Shown piece by piece: positions 44,158-53,717 of a stretch of DNA of 64,000 bases. Source of the DNA: Chitinophaga niabensis (GTDB taxonomy: Bacteria; Bacteroidota; Bacteroidia; Chitinophagales; Chitinophagaceae). The translations under genes were made by a program, and so were the position numbers. The stretch spans positions 124,001 to 188,000 of the forward strand of contig NZ_FSRA01000002.1 of NCBI RefSeq assembly GCF_900129465.1, written 5' to 3'. Every line of letters begins with the position of its first letter. Positions within the stretch are counted from its first letter, which is position 1. A model generated the notes under the pieces. The model saw only the letters and a program-made list of their open reading frames with translations. It did not search any database and was not told the origin of the DNA.

Positions 44158-46551
44158 CTATTTATATTCCAGCAAAGCAGTTGCTTTGCAATCGCTGTTA
44201 CTACTGAACCTGATCCAGCGCGCCTGGATACCTGCGGGAAAATGATGGGTAAACGTTTCTCCCGGCGCTACGGTTATTTCTTTATACTTCATCCACTTAC
44301 CGGTACCAACAGGGTCTGCTTCTATCGTAAAGGTAACAGGCTGTTTTGCAGCATGAGATAATTTTAAACTGCGGTCGTCATAAAATCCGATGAGGTAAGG
44401 ATCAGAAGGCACGCCGCTCTTTACATCAGTGTTTTTCCAGGGACCACCATGCCCTATGGGTTTACCCATTTTCCACAGATCATCTATTACCCCGGCCCAT
44501 ACTGCTGCCTTTCCATCACCGGAATAAATAAGATGATCATTCCCTTTTACCTGCCCGTCAATTCCTGTAAGGATCAGTAAACCTCTGTAGGAAGCATAAT
44601 CTTTGATCCGGAAGGAATGGGAGGATACTGGTCTGATCTTGGCATATCCATCTGCATTTTCAGCAGGCAGTTCATAAAAAGTTCCATGGCAGTTGAACAG
44701 ATCACGTTCTGTAGCGACTTCTCTGCAAACACGCAGACTGGTTCCTGTGAACGCATCATTCCCCAAGGGTAAACGCCAGCGGCGGCCCTTATCATCAACT
44801 ACCAGTACTGATGCTTCATCTATCATAACCGGCTGTTCAGGAATAGCGAACTTGCTTTTGATGAACTGATCCATCACTGCATCTTCCTTTTTCACCAATG
44901 CCATTTTCTCATCCAGTTCATAATATCCATGAGCAGTGCTAAGCCCCAATGTACGGCGATCATCTCCCAGCGCATACAATAAACCCTCTGATGCTGCAGT
45001 TCCTGTTATTTTACTGAGGCCATTGAATATTGCTGCAGGTTTTGTACTGCGGGCATCATCTGCTGCATAACAGAACTGCAGGGTAGCGTTGGTGGCATTG
45101 TTCGTTTTCACGCGGATCCACTCTCCCGGCATGTTTGCCGGAAAGAATACAGGAGTTGCAGCTCCCGGAGCTAAGGTAATAGTTTGGAGGTTAATTTTAA
45201 CCCAGTGTCCATTTCCATTATCAGTTTCGAAGGTAAATGTTACGGGAACCTTCCCATTGTTCTGCACCCATGCAGAACGGTGTTTCCAGCCAGCAAACAG
45301 GAAAGGATCGGAAGGTTCGTTGGCCTTTATATCCTCTTCTACCCAAATGGCACCTTCTGCAGTAACGGGCCCCAATTGATCAGGCAGGTTAAAGGAAGTG
45401 AACCATAGATTGGAATTGGACTCACCCGGCCCTTCAATACTTCCTTTCGCTTTACGTTTATTGAGAAATTCTTTCTGCGCGGAATCATCACAACCAAAAA
45501 CCAACTGCTCATTCCAGCGGGTATAATCACCGATCACTTTCAGATAAGCAGAACGCGGACGGATACCGGCTGTGTTAACAGCAGAAAAACTCCCGGGAAA
45601 ACGCCAGAACATGCCATGCATGGTCATCAGGTAATCCGGCTTCTGTGCAGTTCCGATATCACGTATCCTTGGCCATTCTGTATTCCATCCATGTGCGCCA
45701 TCATAACTATGGCTGGCTTTGGGTAACCTGTAAAAATGCCATTTCCCGGCATCACGTACACCCAGTAATACGGATTTATAATCCCAGCCTGTAGCCCAGA
45801 TGGGATCTGTTGCAGGATGTGGATTACCATTGATACCACCAGGGCCGGTCACCTCCACAAACTGGTTGCGGCGAACTACTTTCCAGTTCTTTCCATCCCA
45901 TTCAGACAAAGAACCTGATTCAATATCAAAATCTGTCAAAGCCTTTGGACCCTGTTCTCCATTGTTGGAATAGATCATTACACCCTGACCGGAATACAGT
46001 CCTTTGCCATGTGCACCGGGTAACAGATCACTGTTCTTCCGGGTATTTCCATCTTCTGATATCATCACCGGCTGCAACGTTTTTACATCCACTTCATAGA
46101 ACCCTTCCTCCATAGTACCATAATAGATCTTACCTGCCGGGTCCTGCAGATGACGTGCATTGCCTGTATGGCGGCCAGCCATAGCTGTATAAGGGATTAC
46201 CCTTACGCCACCTTTTCCGTCAATAGCATAAGGGCCGATGAACAGCTGGTTACTTTCTTTATGGATCATCCTGTTGGCTGGCGTGCCTCCAATGCTTTCG
46301 TCCCTGACTGTTTGTTTTAACGCAGGTGATATCTCATACAGCTTATCAGAAGAACCTTTGGGCAGATGCGGCCCATACGTGATCACCCATAAATTTCCGG
46401 CCCATGGCACTACTGCTCCGGTACCGCACTCTCCTTCTTTGTTATACATGGCCAGATGCGGGTAAACCCCGCTGAAAGCACGTTGCGCTTTCAGCGGGCC
46501 GGCCGCAAAACATAAGCCTATCAATAGTCCGTTGATTCCTTTTCTCATCAT
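44158..46551 (-). CDS. Large secreted beta-rich protein with a repeated beta-sandwich domain (module C)
   Basis: The 797-residue protein has a signal peptide (ingllIGLCFAAGPLKAQ) and a beta-propeller-like N-terminal part (ECGTGAVVPWAGNLWVITYG, GKIYYGTMEEGFYEVDVKTL). Two homologous blocks lie at about 413-496 and 716-797: SDPFLFAGWKHRS, PVTFTFETDNGNG, APGAATPVFFPA, EWIRVK and SDPYLIGFYDDRS, PVTFTIEADPVG, APGETFTHHFPA, RWIRFS. It has no catalytic motif I recognise. It starts 2 bp after SusD and is followed with 1 bp by the flavinylated protein, so it is likely a surface partner of the redox system. Confidence 0.72.
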   Translation of the reverse strand: MMRKGINGLLIGLCFAAGPLKAQRAFSGVYPHLAMYNKEGECGTGAVVPWAGNLWVITYGPHLPKGSSDKLYEISPALKQTVRDESIGGTPANRMIHKESNQLFIGPYAIDGKGGVRVIPYTAMAGRHTGNARHLQDPAGKIYYGTMEEGFYEVDVKTLQPVMISEDGNTRKNSDLLPGAHGKGLYSGQGVMIYSNNGEQGPKALTDFDIESGSLSEWDGKNWKVVRRNQFVEVTGPGGINGNPHPATDPIWATGWDYKSVLLGVRDAGKWHFYRLPKASHSYDGAHGWNTEWPRIRDIGTAQKPDYLMTMHGMFWRFPGSFSAVNTAGIRPRSAYLKVIGDYTRWNEQLVFGCDDSAQKEFLNKRKAKGSIEGPGESNSNLWFTSFNLPDQLGPVTAEGAIWVEEDIKANEPSDPFLFAGWKHRSAWVQNNGKVPVTFTFETDNGNGHWVKINLQTITLAPGAATPVFFPANMPGEWIRVKTNNATNATLQFCYAADDARSTKPAAIFNGLSKITGTAASEGLLYALGDDRRTLGLSTAHGYYELDEKMALVKKEDAVMDQFIKSKFAIPEQPVMIDEASVLVVDDKGRRWRLPLGNDAFTGTSLRVCREVATERDLFNCHGTFYELPAENADGYAKIRPVSSHSFRIKDYASYRGLLILTGIDGQVKGNDHLIYSGDGKAAVWAGVIDDLWKMGKPIGHGGPWKNTDVKSGVPSDPYLIGFYDDRSLKLSHAAKQPVTFTIEADPVGTGKWMKYKEITVAPGETFTHHFPAGIQARWIRFSSNSDCKATALLEYK

Positions 46552-46553
46552 TT

Positions 46554-48242
46554 TTAATAGTTAGGATTTTGTGTAAGATGGCTGATCAATACTTCTGTAC
46601 TTGGTATTGGCCAAAGGTATTGCCGTGAAGCATCAAATTTCCGCACTGCCACTACCTTGATATAACCGGCATTATACATAGCGGAGAGGTCTGCCACACC
46701 ATCTTCATCTACAGGAGTAGTTTGCGGGAAGAACCACAATCCGGGCTGCACTACTTTTGTACGGAGATCTGCAGGGTCCAGCATCCCGTAGTTCGGCATA
46801 TTCAAAACTTTGTCTGCAATTTTCCAGCGGATGATATCCATATAGCGGATGCCTTCCCTTGCAAACTCCATACGCCTTTCATTTCGCAGGGCCTTCCGCA
46901 GCGCGGCCTGGTCACTGGATGTCACAGCGGGATAAGCTGCTGTATTGGTGTATGCTACGCCATATGCTCTTGCACGTACCATATTTATAGCATCCCTCAC
47001 GGACTGATCTATTTGATTTAACTCAATTTTTGCTTCCGCATACATCAGTAATACATCTGCATAACGTATAATGATCTTATCCGGTTCTATCTTCCAGGAA
47101 TTCAGCAGCCAGTCTCCATCCACTCCTTTCTTCCAGTTCAGTCCGTTGAAAGAAGCAAAGATGGCAATGGAGCGGGTGTCTTTATTCTCTACATATTTCT
47201 GATCTGCATCCTTCCATACTTTTAGGGTATCAGGATGCGGCTGATAAGTATAGCCCAGATGAGAGGTTTGAAACTCTATGATGGTAGCGGCGCAACGGGG
47301 ATCACGGTTCAGGAAAGGTTTACGCGGATCGTAAAGCGGCGATTCATCTATCGGTAATCCATCTTTACAAAGGAATGCACAGAACAGGTCCCAGGAAGGA
47401 TTTTTAGCACCCCAGCCTCCGGCATTCCTTGGTACAAAGTTCTGCGCGTCATCAAAGGTTACTTTCAGGGCCACAGATCTTGGCAGGCCAAAAATAGTTT
47501 CGATGGAATTCTTTGTTTTGGGGAGAAAGAGGTTACCGAAATCTGTATGCAGCTTATAAACATTCTGATCCATACAGGCTTTCGCAGCATCACGGGCAGT
47601 AGCCATATCGCCCATGTGTAAAGCGATCCTCGCTTTCATAGCCAGTGCAGCACCGGAAGTGGCACGTTTCAGGTCCGCTGCCCCATATGTTTTAGGTAAG
47701 TACAATGCAGCAGAATCAAAATCTGCGTAGATACTCTTCAATACGGTGGCAGCATCCGTTTGTTTAAGGCTCAGTGCCTGTTCTATATCCAGGGTGGATT
47801 CCGTATACACAATATTCCCATAGTGGGAGAGCAGGCGTGAATACTGGCAGGCACGTACAAAACGCGCCTCACCGGAATAACGGCTGATCTGGGCCTGAGA
47901 TAAGGTCTTCGCTGCCCTGCCCACACTTATTATCACGTTATTGGCCCTTGCAATCGCTTTATAGGAATTCGTCCACCAGGTTTTTACAAAGTCTGTTTCT
48001 CCGTTGATAGTAGCACCTGTGATAGGAGTGGTAGCATCGCGGTATAGAAAATCGTCTGTCCATTCATCACTGTCCTGCAACCAGAATGCATCCTTATACA
48101 ATCCATTGAGGGACATATCAATTTCCTCCGGAGTGGAATTCCATGTTTCACCTGATCCATCTGATAATGGATTCAGGTCCAGGCTACCGCAGGAAGTGAT
48201 AAAAATGAGGCCGATACCGGCTATTAATATGTTGCGTTTCAT
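46554..48242 (-). CDS. RagB/SusD family nutrient-binding lipoprotein (module C)
   Basis: The 562-residue lipoprotein has lipobox FITSC and then GSLDLNPLSDGSGETWNSTPEEIDMSLNGLYKDAF, typical of SusD. The TPR region (RYSGEARFVRACQYSRLLSHYGNIVYTES) and C-terminal IRYMDIIRWKIADKVL are present. It lids the SusC barrel encoded 11 bp upstream. The next gene starts 2 bp after its stop. Confidence 0.95.
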   Translation of the reverse strand: MKRNILIAGIGLIFITSCGSLDLNPLSDGSGETWNSTPEEIDMSLNGLYKDAFWLQDSDEWTDDFLYRDATTPITGATINGETDFVKTWWTNSYKAIARANNVIISVGRAAKTLSQAQISRYSGEARFVRACQYSRLLSHYGNIVYTESTLDIEQALSLKQTDAATVLKSIYADFDSAALYLPKTYGAADLKRATSGAALAMKARIALHMGDMATARDAAKACMDQNVYKLHTDFGNLFLPKTKNSIETIFGLPRSVALKVTFDDAQNFVPRNAGGWGAKNPSWDLFCAFLCKDGLPIDESPLYDPRKPFLNRDPRCAATIIEFQTSHLGYTYQPHPDTLKVWKDADQKYVENKDTRSIAIFASFNGLNWKKGVDGDWLLNSWKIEPDKIIIRYADVLLMYAEAKIELNQIDQSVRDAINMVRARAYGVAYTNTAAYPAVTSSDQAALRKALRNERRMEFAREGIRYMDIIRWKIADKVLNMPNYGMLDPADLRTKVVQPGLWFFPQTTPVDEDGVADLSAMYNAGYIKVVAVRKFDASRQYLWPIPSTEVLISHLTQNPNY

Positions 48243-48253
48243 AATAGTACTTT

Positions 48254-51200
48254 TTAAAACTTAACGGATGCACCAATTACATAAGATACAGTGATAGGAT
48301 AACCCAGCTTGCTTGATTCCGGATCCCAGCCTTTTGGATAATTATGTATAGAGAACAGATCTGAAACAGCGCCGTATACCCGTACATCCTGTAAATGTGC
48401 TTTCTCCGTCAGCCAGCGAGGCACCGAATAGCTGAGGTTAATATTCTTCAGACGGAAATAACCTCCGTTCATAAGCCAGTAGTTAGACATGGTGTAGTTA
48501 TTACCGGCTGAAGTATTGGAATAACGGGGATACTTCACACGAAGGTTCTGTTCCGCCGTGTTGTACTTACTCCAGCTATTTCCATCGAGGATAGCCGGGA
48601 ATGCGCCGTAGTTCTCGCGCAAAGGCTGTACGATATCTGCCGTTAATCTTGAATTCTGATGCCCCACTCCCTGCAACACCACACCCAGGGTCCAGTTCTT
48701 ATACCCCCCCTGCAAATTGGCGCCGTACATGTAACGTGGCAGAGAACCACCTAATAATACACGATCATATTCAGGAGAGATCTTCCCATCCGGCACGCCG
48801 GCAGGGCCGCTGATATCGCGATAGCGTATATCTCCTGGTTTAACATTGGCATTCAGTTTAGCAGATTTATCTACTTCATCCTGTGTCTGATATAATCCAT
48901 CTGATATATATCCATACCATTCATCGAATTCACTGCCCTGTATCTTAATCTGGTCGCCAATGAATTGTGTACCCCCAAGATCTCCCATTCTCGACCGGAA
49001 GTCAGATACGTTAACGGTAGCGCTGTAAGTAAAGTCACCTATTTTATCATTCCATCCCAGCTGTAATTCCCAGCCTGTTGTATACATTTTACCTGTATTC
49101 TGATCAGGATTATCAAAACCTATGAAATCAGGTATTTCCAGCTCAAGCAACATATCCCTGGTCGTTTTTTTGAAATAATCACCTGTGAAGCGGAGCCTGT
49201 TATCCAGGAAATTAACATCTAAACCCAGGTCGTAAGACTGCGTGGTTTCCCAGGAAATATCACGGATAGCATATTGCCATTGCGCGGCTGATTGCGCAGA
49301 GGTAACAGTATTACCCCTGTAGAAGAGGGAATTATTTTCGAAGGAAAGGATAGCCTGGTAAGGATAGTTATTACCAATCCTTTCATTACCCAGCGATCCC
49401 CAGGAAGCACGCACTTTCAGGAAAGACAACCAGCTGGAAGTACTTTGCATGAAAGGCTCCTGGGACGCCACCCATCCTGCAGATACAGATGGAAAAGATC
49501 CCCAGCGGTAACCACGTGCAAAACGGGAAGAAGCATCGTAACGGATATTAGCCTGCAACAGGTATTTATCTTTGTAGTTATACATGATCCTTCCAAACCA
49601 GGAACGGTAAGCATTTTCAGAAGCGCCGCCTGAGTTGTCCCGGAATTCCAGCGGGCCCAGGTTCAGGTAAGGATAAGAACCTAAAATATACTGGCCGCGG
49701 TAGGCCATCAGGTCTTCATTAAACGCATGAAAGTATTCATAACCAGCCAGCAGGTTAATATTATGCTTACCCAATTGTTTGGTATAGTTAGCAAGGAACT
49801 GCATGGTATACCGGTAGCTGTCATCTCTGTTTTCCGTTAGCTTGGTTTCTGTAGCCCCTTCTATGTAACCTGAAATGGAATTGGGATTATTAAAAGAGGT
49901 ATAAGGAACCTTTCTGTTGAACAGTTTCTTCTTATTATAATTCAGGAAAGGGGATGCAATAGCCGAAATTTTCAACCCTTCAATGGGGGTAAGATCAACG
50001 CTGACACGGCCACCTATCTGGTTATACCATTCATCTCTGAAACCGCCATTTTTCATAAGCGCGTAGATATTTGCGCCATCCTTACCAGCACCTACACGTC
50101 CATCTGACCACATCGCTGCATACAGTGGCGGAACGATACCCATTTTATACATAGGATCCGTAACGGGCTGTTTCACAATAGAACGGCGGAAATTGATATC
50201 CACGCTGGAAGAGAGGTACTTGTTAATAGTGATATCATTGTTGATCCTTGCCGTAAGCCGTTCATACGTACGGTTATCATACAACGCATCTGTTTTATCA
50301 TAACCCAGCGAAACCCTCGACCGTACGGATTTTCCTGCCCCGCTGATGCTGAGGATATGACTTTGCCTTGGCGCGCTGTTATGCAATATCATTCCCCGCC
50401 AGTCCGTATTCGGATATTCATCCGGGCTCTGGGCATGCAAATTCAGATAATTATCCACTGTAGCCTTGGGGTAAGTAGGATATTCATTTGCATTATTCCC
50501 ATTATCGTTCCAACGTAATTCATTCGTCATCTGCATATATCTTATCACATCAACATAAGCCGGAAGTTTAGTGGGTTTTTCAATACCATATTCAAATGCA
50601 TAGTCCATGCTCATGGCATTTCCCTTGGACCTTTTGGAGGTAACTACGATCACACCTGCCGCTGCGCGGGAACCATAGATGGAAGCAGAAGCTGCATCTT
50701 TCAGTACAGAAACACTCTCCACATCGTTAGGGTTAATGGAGTTGATATCATCCACCGGTACACCATCCAGGATGATCAATGGATCGGCGCCGGCACCTGA
50801 AATGGTAGTGATCCCTCTCACCCTGATCCTTGCTGTTGCTCCGGGTGCATTATTATCACGGGTCACCATCACACCAGGCATGGAGCCTTGCAGTGCCTGG
50901 GATAATTGTGTGGTTTTACGTGCGGTGATATCTTCTCCCTGCACGGCAGAAACCGCACCGGTAAGGTCACTTTTTTTCATGGCACCATATCCTACCACCA
51001 CAATCGCTTCCAGTGCTGTATTATCTGCTAAGGCAAGCTTTACCTGCAGGCTGCGTTTCCCTTCCAGGTTAATCTCCTGTTTTTCAAAGCCTATATAGGT
51101 AAAAACAAGTGTGGCATGATCATCCACATGGGCAAACTTAAACTCTCCTTTTTCATCTGTTGTTGTTCCCGTCTGTGTACCTTTCACAAGAATGGTTACA

Positions 51201-51697
51201 CCAGGGAGAGGAATACCTTTATCGTCCGTCACACGTCCTGACACAGCTGCCGGTGGAGGTTCCGCCGGTGGCTGCACAGGCAATGGTTCCGGCTGCTTCC
51301 TGATAGAGATTGTTTTATCTGTAATGGAAAAACTGAGCCCCTGGCCTTTCAGCGTGGCGGACAGCAGTGTTTCTATGGACACATGGTCCATTGCTATTGT
51401 AACTGGTTGCGCGCTTTTGATAAGGTTATTATCATAAAATACTACATACCCTGTCTGCTTTCTGATAGCAGAAAAGACCGTTTTCAGTCTGGCATTCTTA
51501 CCGGAGAAACTCACCGTCTGCGATACGGCAGTGGCACTTACATTCAGGCATATTACGGTTAGGAGCAGCGTTGTTAACTTCATCGCTAACAGAATTTTGG
51601 TTGAGCAACGAACCCGGCATCCGATATCCGGATCACCGGTGTGGAATTGTACAGCAAGCGCTATCCGCTTGCAAACAGCAATAAATTTTAATTGCAT
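48254..51697 (-). CDS. SusC/RagA TonB-linked outer-membrane transporter with STN domain (module C)
   Basis: The 1147-residue protein has a long signal region (MQLKFIAVCKRIALAV... to MKLTTLLLTVICLNVSA), an STN domain (ARLKTVFSAIRKQTGYVVFYDNNLI) and a carboxypeptidase-regulatory-like domain (GRVTDDKGIPLPGVTILVKG). The plug (IVVVGYGAMKKSDLTGAVSAV) is followed by a barrel ending TVSYVIGASVKF. A proline-rich linker (PLPVQPPAEPPPAA) separates STN from the next domain. The frame runs to 51754; ATG 51697 fits the family start, and ATG 51583 would begin just before the second hydrophobic stretch. It forms module C's importer with the SusD downstream. Confidence 0.94.
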   Translation of the reverse strand: MQLKFIAVCKRIALAVQFHTGDPDIGCRVRCSTKILLAMKLTTLLLTVICLNVSATAVSQTVSFSGKNARLKTVFSAIRKQTGYVVFYDNNLIKSAQPVTIAMDHVSIETLLSATLKGQGLSFSITDKTISIRKQPEPLPVQPPAEPPPAAVSGRVTDDKGIPLPGVTILVKGTQTGTTTDEKGEFKFAHVDDHATLVFTYIGFEKQEINLEGKRSLQVKLALADNTALEAIVVVGYGAMKKSDLTGAVSAVQGEDITARKTTQLSQALQGSMPGVMVTRDNNAPGATARIRVRGITTISGAGADPLIILDGVPVDDINSINPNDVESVSVLKDAASASIYGSRAAAGVIVVTSKRSKGNAMSMDYAFEYGIEKPTKLPAYVDVIRYMQMTNELRWNDNGNNANEYPTYPKATVDNYLNLHAQSPDEYPNTDWRGMILHNSAPRQSHILSISGAGKSVRSRVSLGYDKTDALYDNRTYERLTARINNDITINKYLSSSVDINFRRSIVKQPVTDPMYKMGIVPPLYAAMWSDGRVGAGKDGANIYALMKNGGFRDEWYNQIGGRVSVDLTPIEGLKISAIASPFLNYNKKKLFNRKVPYTSFNNPNSISGYIEGATETKLTENRDDSYRYTMQFLANYTKQLGKHNINLLAGYEYFHAFNEDLMAYRGQYILGSYPYLNLGPLEFRDNSGGASENAYRSWFGRIMYNYKDKYLLQANIRYDASSRFARGYRWGSFPSVSAGWVASQEPFMQSTSSWLSFLKVRASWGSLGNERIGNNYPYQAILSFENNSLFYRGNTVTSAQSAAQWQYAIRDISWETTQSYDLGLDVNFLDNRLRFTGDYFKKTTRDMLLELEIPDFIGFDNPDQNTGKMYTTGWELQLGWNDKIGDFTYSATVNVSDFRSRMGDLGGTQFIGDQIKIQGSEFDEWYGYISDGLYQTQDEVDKSAKLNANVKPGDIRYRDISGPAGVPDGKISPEYDRVLLGGSLPRYMYGANLQGGYKNWTLGVVLQGVGHQNSRLTADIVQPLRENYGAFPAILDGNSWSKYNTAEQNLRVKYPRYSNTSAGNNYTMSNYWLMNGGYFRLKNINLSYSVPRWLTEKAHLQDVRVYGAVSDLFSIHNYPKGWDPESSKLGYPITVSYVIGASVKF

Positions 51698-51806
51698 ACA
51701 TTTGCATTGTTTGGTTGAATAATGAAGCAGTCCTGGTCGATTGTTTTTTATCAACTGAGCGTCAGCCAGAGATGTTCCCGCATTTCTGGCTTTTTTTTCA
51801 GCTGAA

Positions 51807-52961
51807 CTATTTCATAACGGTTATATTTCTTCCTTCTATTTTAAAACGTACATTATTCTCCTCAAGGATGTCCAATACCTTAGATAAGGGTAAAGAACGC
51901 TGTATAGCGCCACCAAAGCTCCTTTGCGGCACGCGGCCTTCATAGGTCACGGTAATGTCGTACCAGTTCTCAAGTTGCCGCATCACCGTAGGCATATCTG
52001 CATCATTGAACTGGAAAAAGCCATTCTTCCAGGCCATTACTTCATCTGTTTCCACATCATCCTCCACCCGGAACTGACCGGTTGCAGCCAGGCTGGCCTG
52101 CTGCCCTGGTTTCATGATGGCATCCTGTATCCGCACAGCCCCTTCCAGCAGGGTGGTTCTGATAACCGGCTCTCCGGGATAAGCATTGATATTAAAATGT
52201 GTGCCCAGCACCTCCACTTTCATATTGCCCGCCTGTACTTTAAAAGGCCTGGCAGCATCCTTCGCTACTTCAAAATAGGCCTCTCCTGTGATCTCTACAG
52301 ACCGGGTATCTCCTGTGAACACATTAGGATAAGTAATAGATGAAGCTGCATTCAACCATACTTTTGAACCATCCGGTAACTGCAGCCGGTATTCCCCCCC
52401 ACGTGGTGTGCGCATGGTATTAAACATCACTTCACCAGACCCAGCATCATTCATTTCATAAGCCAGTTGGCCATTCGGCAATTTGATGATCCGGGCATTC
52501 CCCTGTTGCGTCAACAACCCATTGGCAGCACTGTCCAGTTCAATAACGGTACCATCTCCCAATGTGAGCAAAGCTTTATTCCCTCCTGCCGGTACCTCAT
52601 TTTTATACCGGGTATGTTCTGCCATCCGGGCTTTTTGCTGAAGCTGACCGGGCTTTTTAATAAAAAATAAACCTGCGCTCACAATCAATAATAGTGATGC
52701 CGCAACCGCCATCCATTTCCTGGACCATACAGGCCGTACTTTTTCTTCTACGGGAAATACTGCGGCCTGGATCCGTTCGGATACAGCCACAGGCATCAGT
52801 TCCGTTGGCTGGAACCGTTCCCATGAATTCCCAACCAGCTGTTTTAACAGCTCATCATCTTTTAGATCGTTGATCCCGCGCGCCAGTTCCTGTTTTTCCT
52901 CTTCTGTACAGATACCTTGAAAATACCTGTCCAGCAGGTATTGCATTCGTTCTCGCAACAT
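51807..52961 (-). CDS. FecR family anti-sigma factor with C-terminal DUF4974 domain (module C)
   Basis: The 384-residue protein has an N-terminal sigma-binding segment (LLDRYFQGICTEEEKQELARGIND), a membrane helix (WMAVAASLLLIVSAGLFFI) and a FecR domain (YRLQLPDGSKVWLNAASSITYPNVF, VEITGEAYFEVAKDAARPFKV). A C-terminal DUF4974-like segment has FFQFNDADMPTVMRQLENWYDI. The gene order matches modules A and B exactly, 69 bp after the sigma gene. Confidence 0.95.
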   Translation of the reverse strand: MLRERMQYLLDRYFQGICTEEEKQELARGINDLKDDELLKQLVGNSWERFQPTELMPVAVSERIQAAVFPVEEKVRPVWSRKWMAVAASLLLIVSAGLFFIKKPGQLQQKARMAEHTRYKNEVPAGGNKALLTLGDGTVIELDSAANGLLTQQGNARIIKLPNGQLAYEMNDAGSGEVMFNTMRTPRGGEYRLQLPDGSKVWLNAASSITYPNVFTGDTRSVEITGEAYFEVAKDAARPFKVQAGNMKVEVLGTHFNINAYPGEPVIRTTLLEGAVRIQDAIMKPGQQASLAATGQFRVEDDVETDEVMAWKNGFFQFNDADMPTVMRQLENWYDITVTYEGRVPQRSFGGAIQRSLPLSKVLDILEENNVRFKIEGRNITVMK

Positions 52962-53030
52962 GATGGATAGTTTGTCTGATAAATAGACAATCGGGCGGAA
53001 GGATATACCTAGATTCTTTTAAAAAAAATT

Positions 53031-53621
53031 TCAGGAAAGGAAAAGGAGGCAATAAACCAATACGGTAAAGGTATCCGGCGTGGCCCGTAATTGCCTGCGG
53101 ATAATACGAAGGGCTTCTATCAGGTGATTATTGACGGTGGAAGGGGAAATATTGAGGGACCTGGCTATCTCATCGTGCCGGAGCCCTTTATCCCGGCTGA
53201 GGGTATATACCAGTTTCTGTTTGGGCGTAAGTTTATTAAGTGCATAGTGCAGGCTCCTGTTCGCCTCCTGCAGGGAAATATGCTCTTCCACATCGGAGCA
53301 GGCATTTTCCAGTTTCTGGCTCAACTCGTGGATAATATGTGTTTCCGTGGCCATGCGCTTCAGGGAATTGATCACATGATTCTGCGCCATACGGTAAAGG
53401 TAACCGCCAAAATTCTCTATGTTTATCAAGCTGGTACGGTCTTTCCACAGTTTCAGGAATACGTCCTGGATGATGTCTTCCGTCATTTCAGGGGAGCCGT
53501 TGGCCCGCAGGAGGAAATGATACAGCTTATCTTTATAGTTGGAAAAAAGCGTGGCGAATGCCGTGGAATTACCTTCTGCAGCATACCGTAACAGGTCCTT
53601 TTCATTGAATGGAGACTCCAT
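53031..53621 (-). CDS. FecI-like ECF sigma factor (module C)
   Basis: The 196-residue protein has region 2 (FATLFSNYKDKLYHFLLRANGSPEMTEDIIQDVFLKLWKDR) and region 4 (LTPKQKLVYTLSRDKGLRHDEIARSLNISPSTVNNHLIEALRII). It ends in a hydrophobic tail (TFTVLVYCLLFLS) long enough to insert partly in a membrane. It starts the whole module C operon. The divergent J-domain gene begins at 53718. Confidence 0.95.
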   Translation of the reverse strand: MESPFNEKDLLRYAAEGNSTAFATLFSNYKDKLYHFLLRANGSPEMTEDIIQDVFLKLWKDRTSLINIENFGGYLYRMAQNHVINSLKRMATETHIIHELSQKLENACSDVEEHISLQEANRSLHYALNKLTPKQKLVYTLSRDKGLRHDEIARSLNISPSTVNNHLIEALRIIRRQLRATPDTFTVLVYCLLFLS

Positions 53622-53717
53622 GGAGCGGAATAGTGGAATTATTGTATCATTTTAACGTAGACCTGATAAAAATAACGAATTAGTTTGAAATCCATAATTT
53701 CCTATATTTATTTTCTC

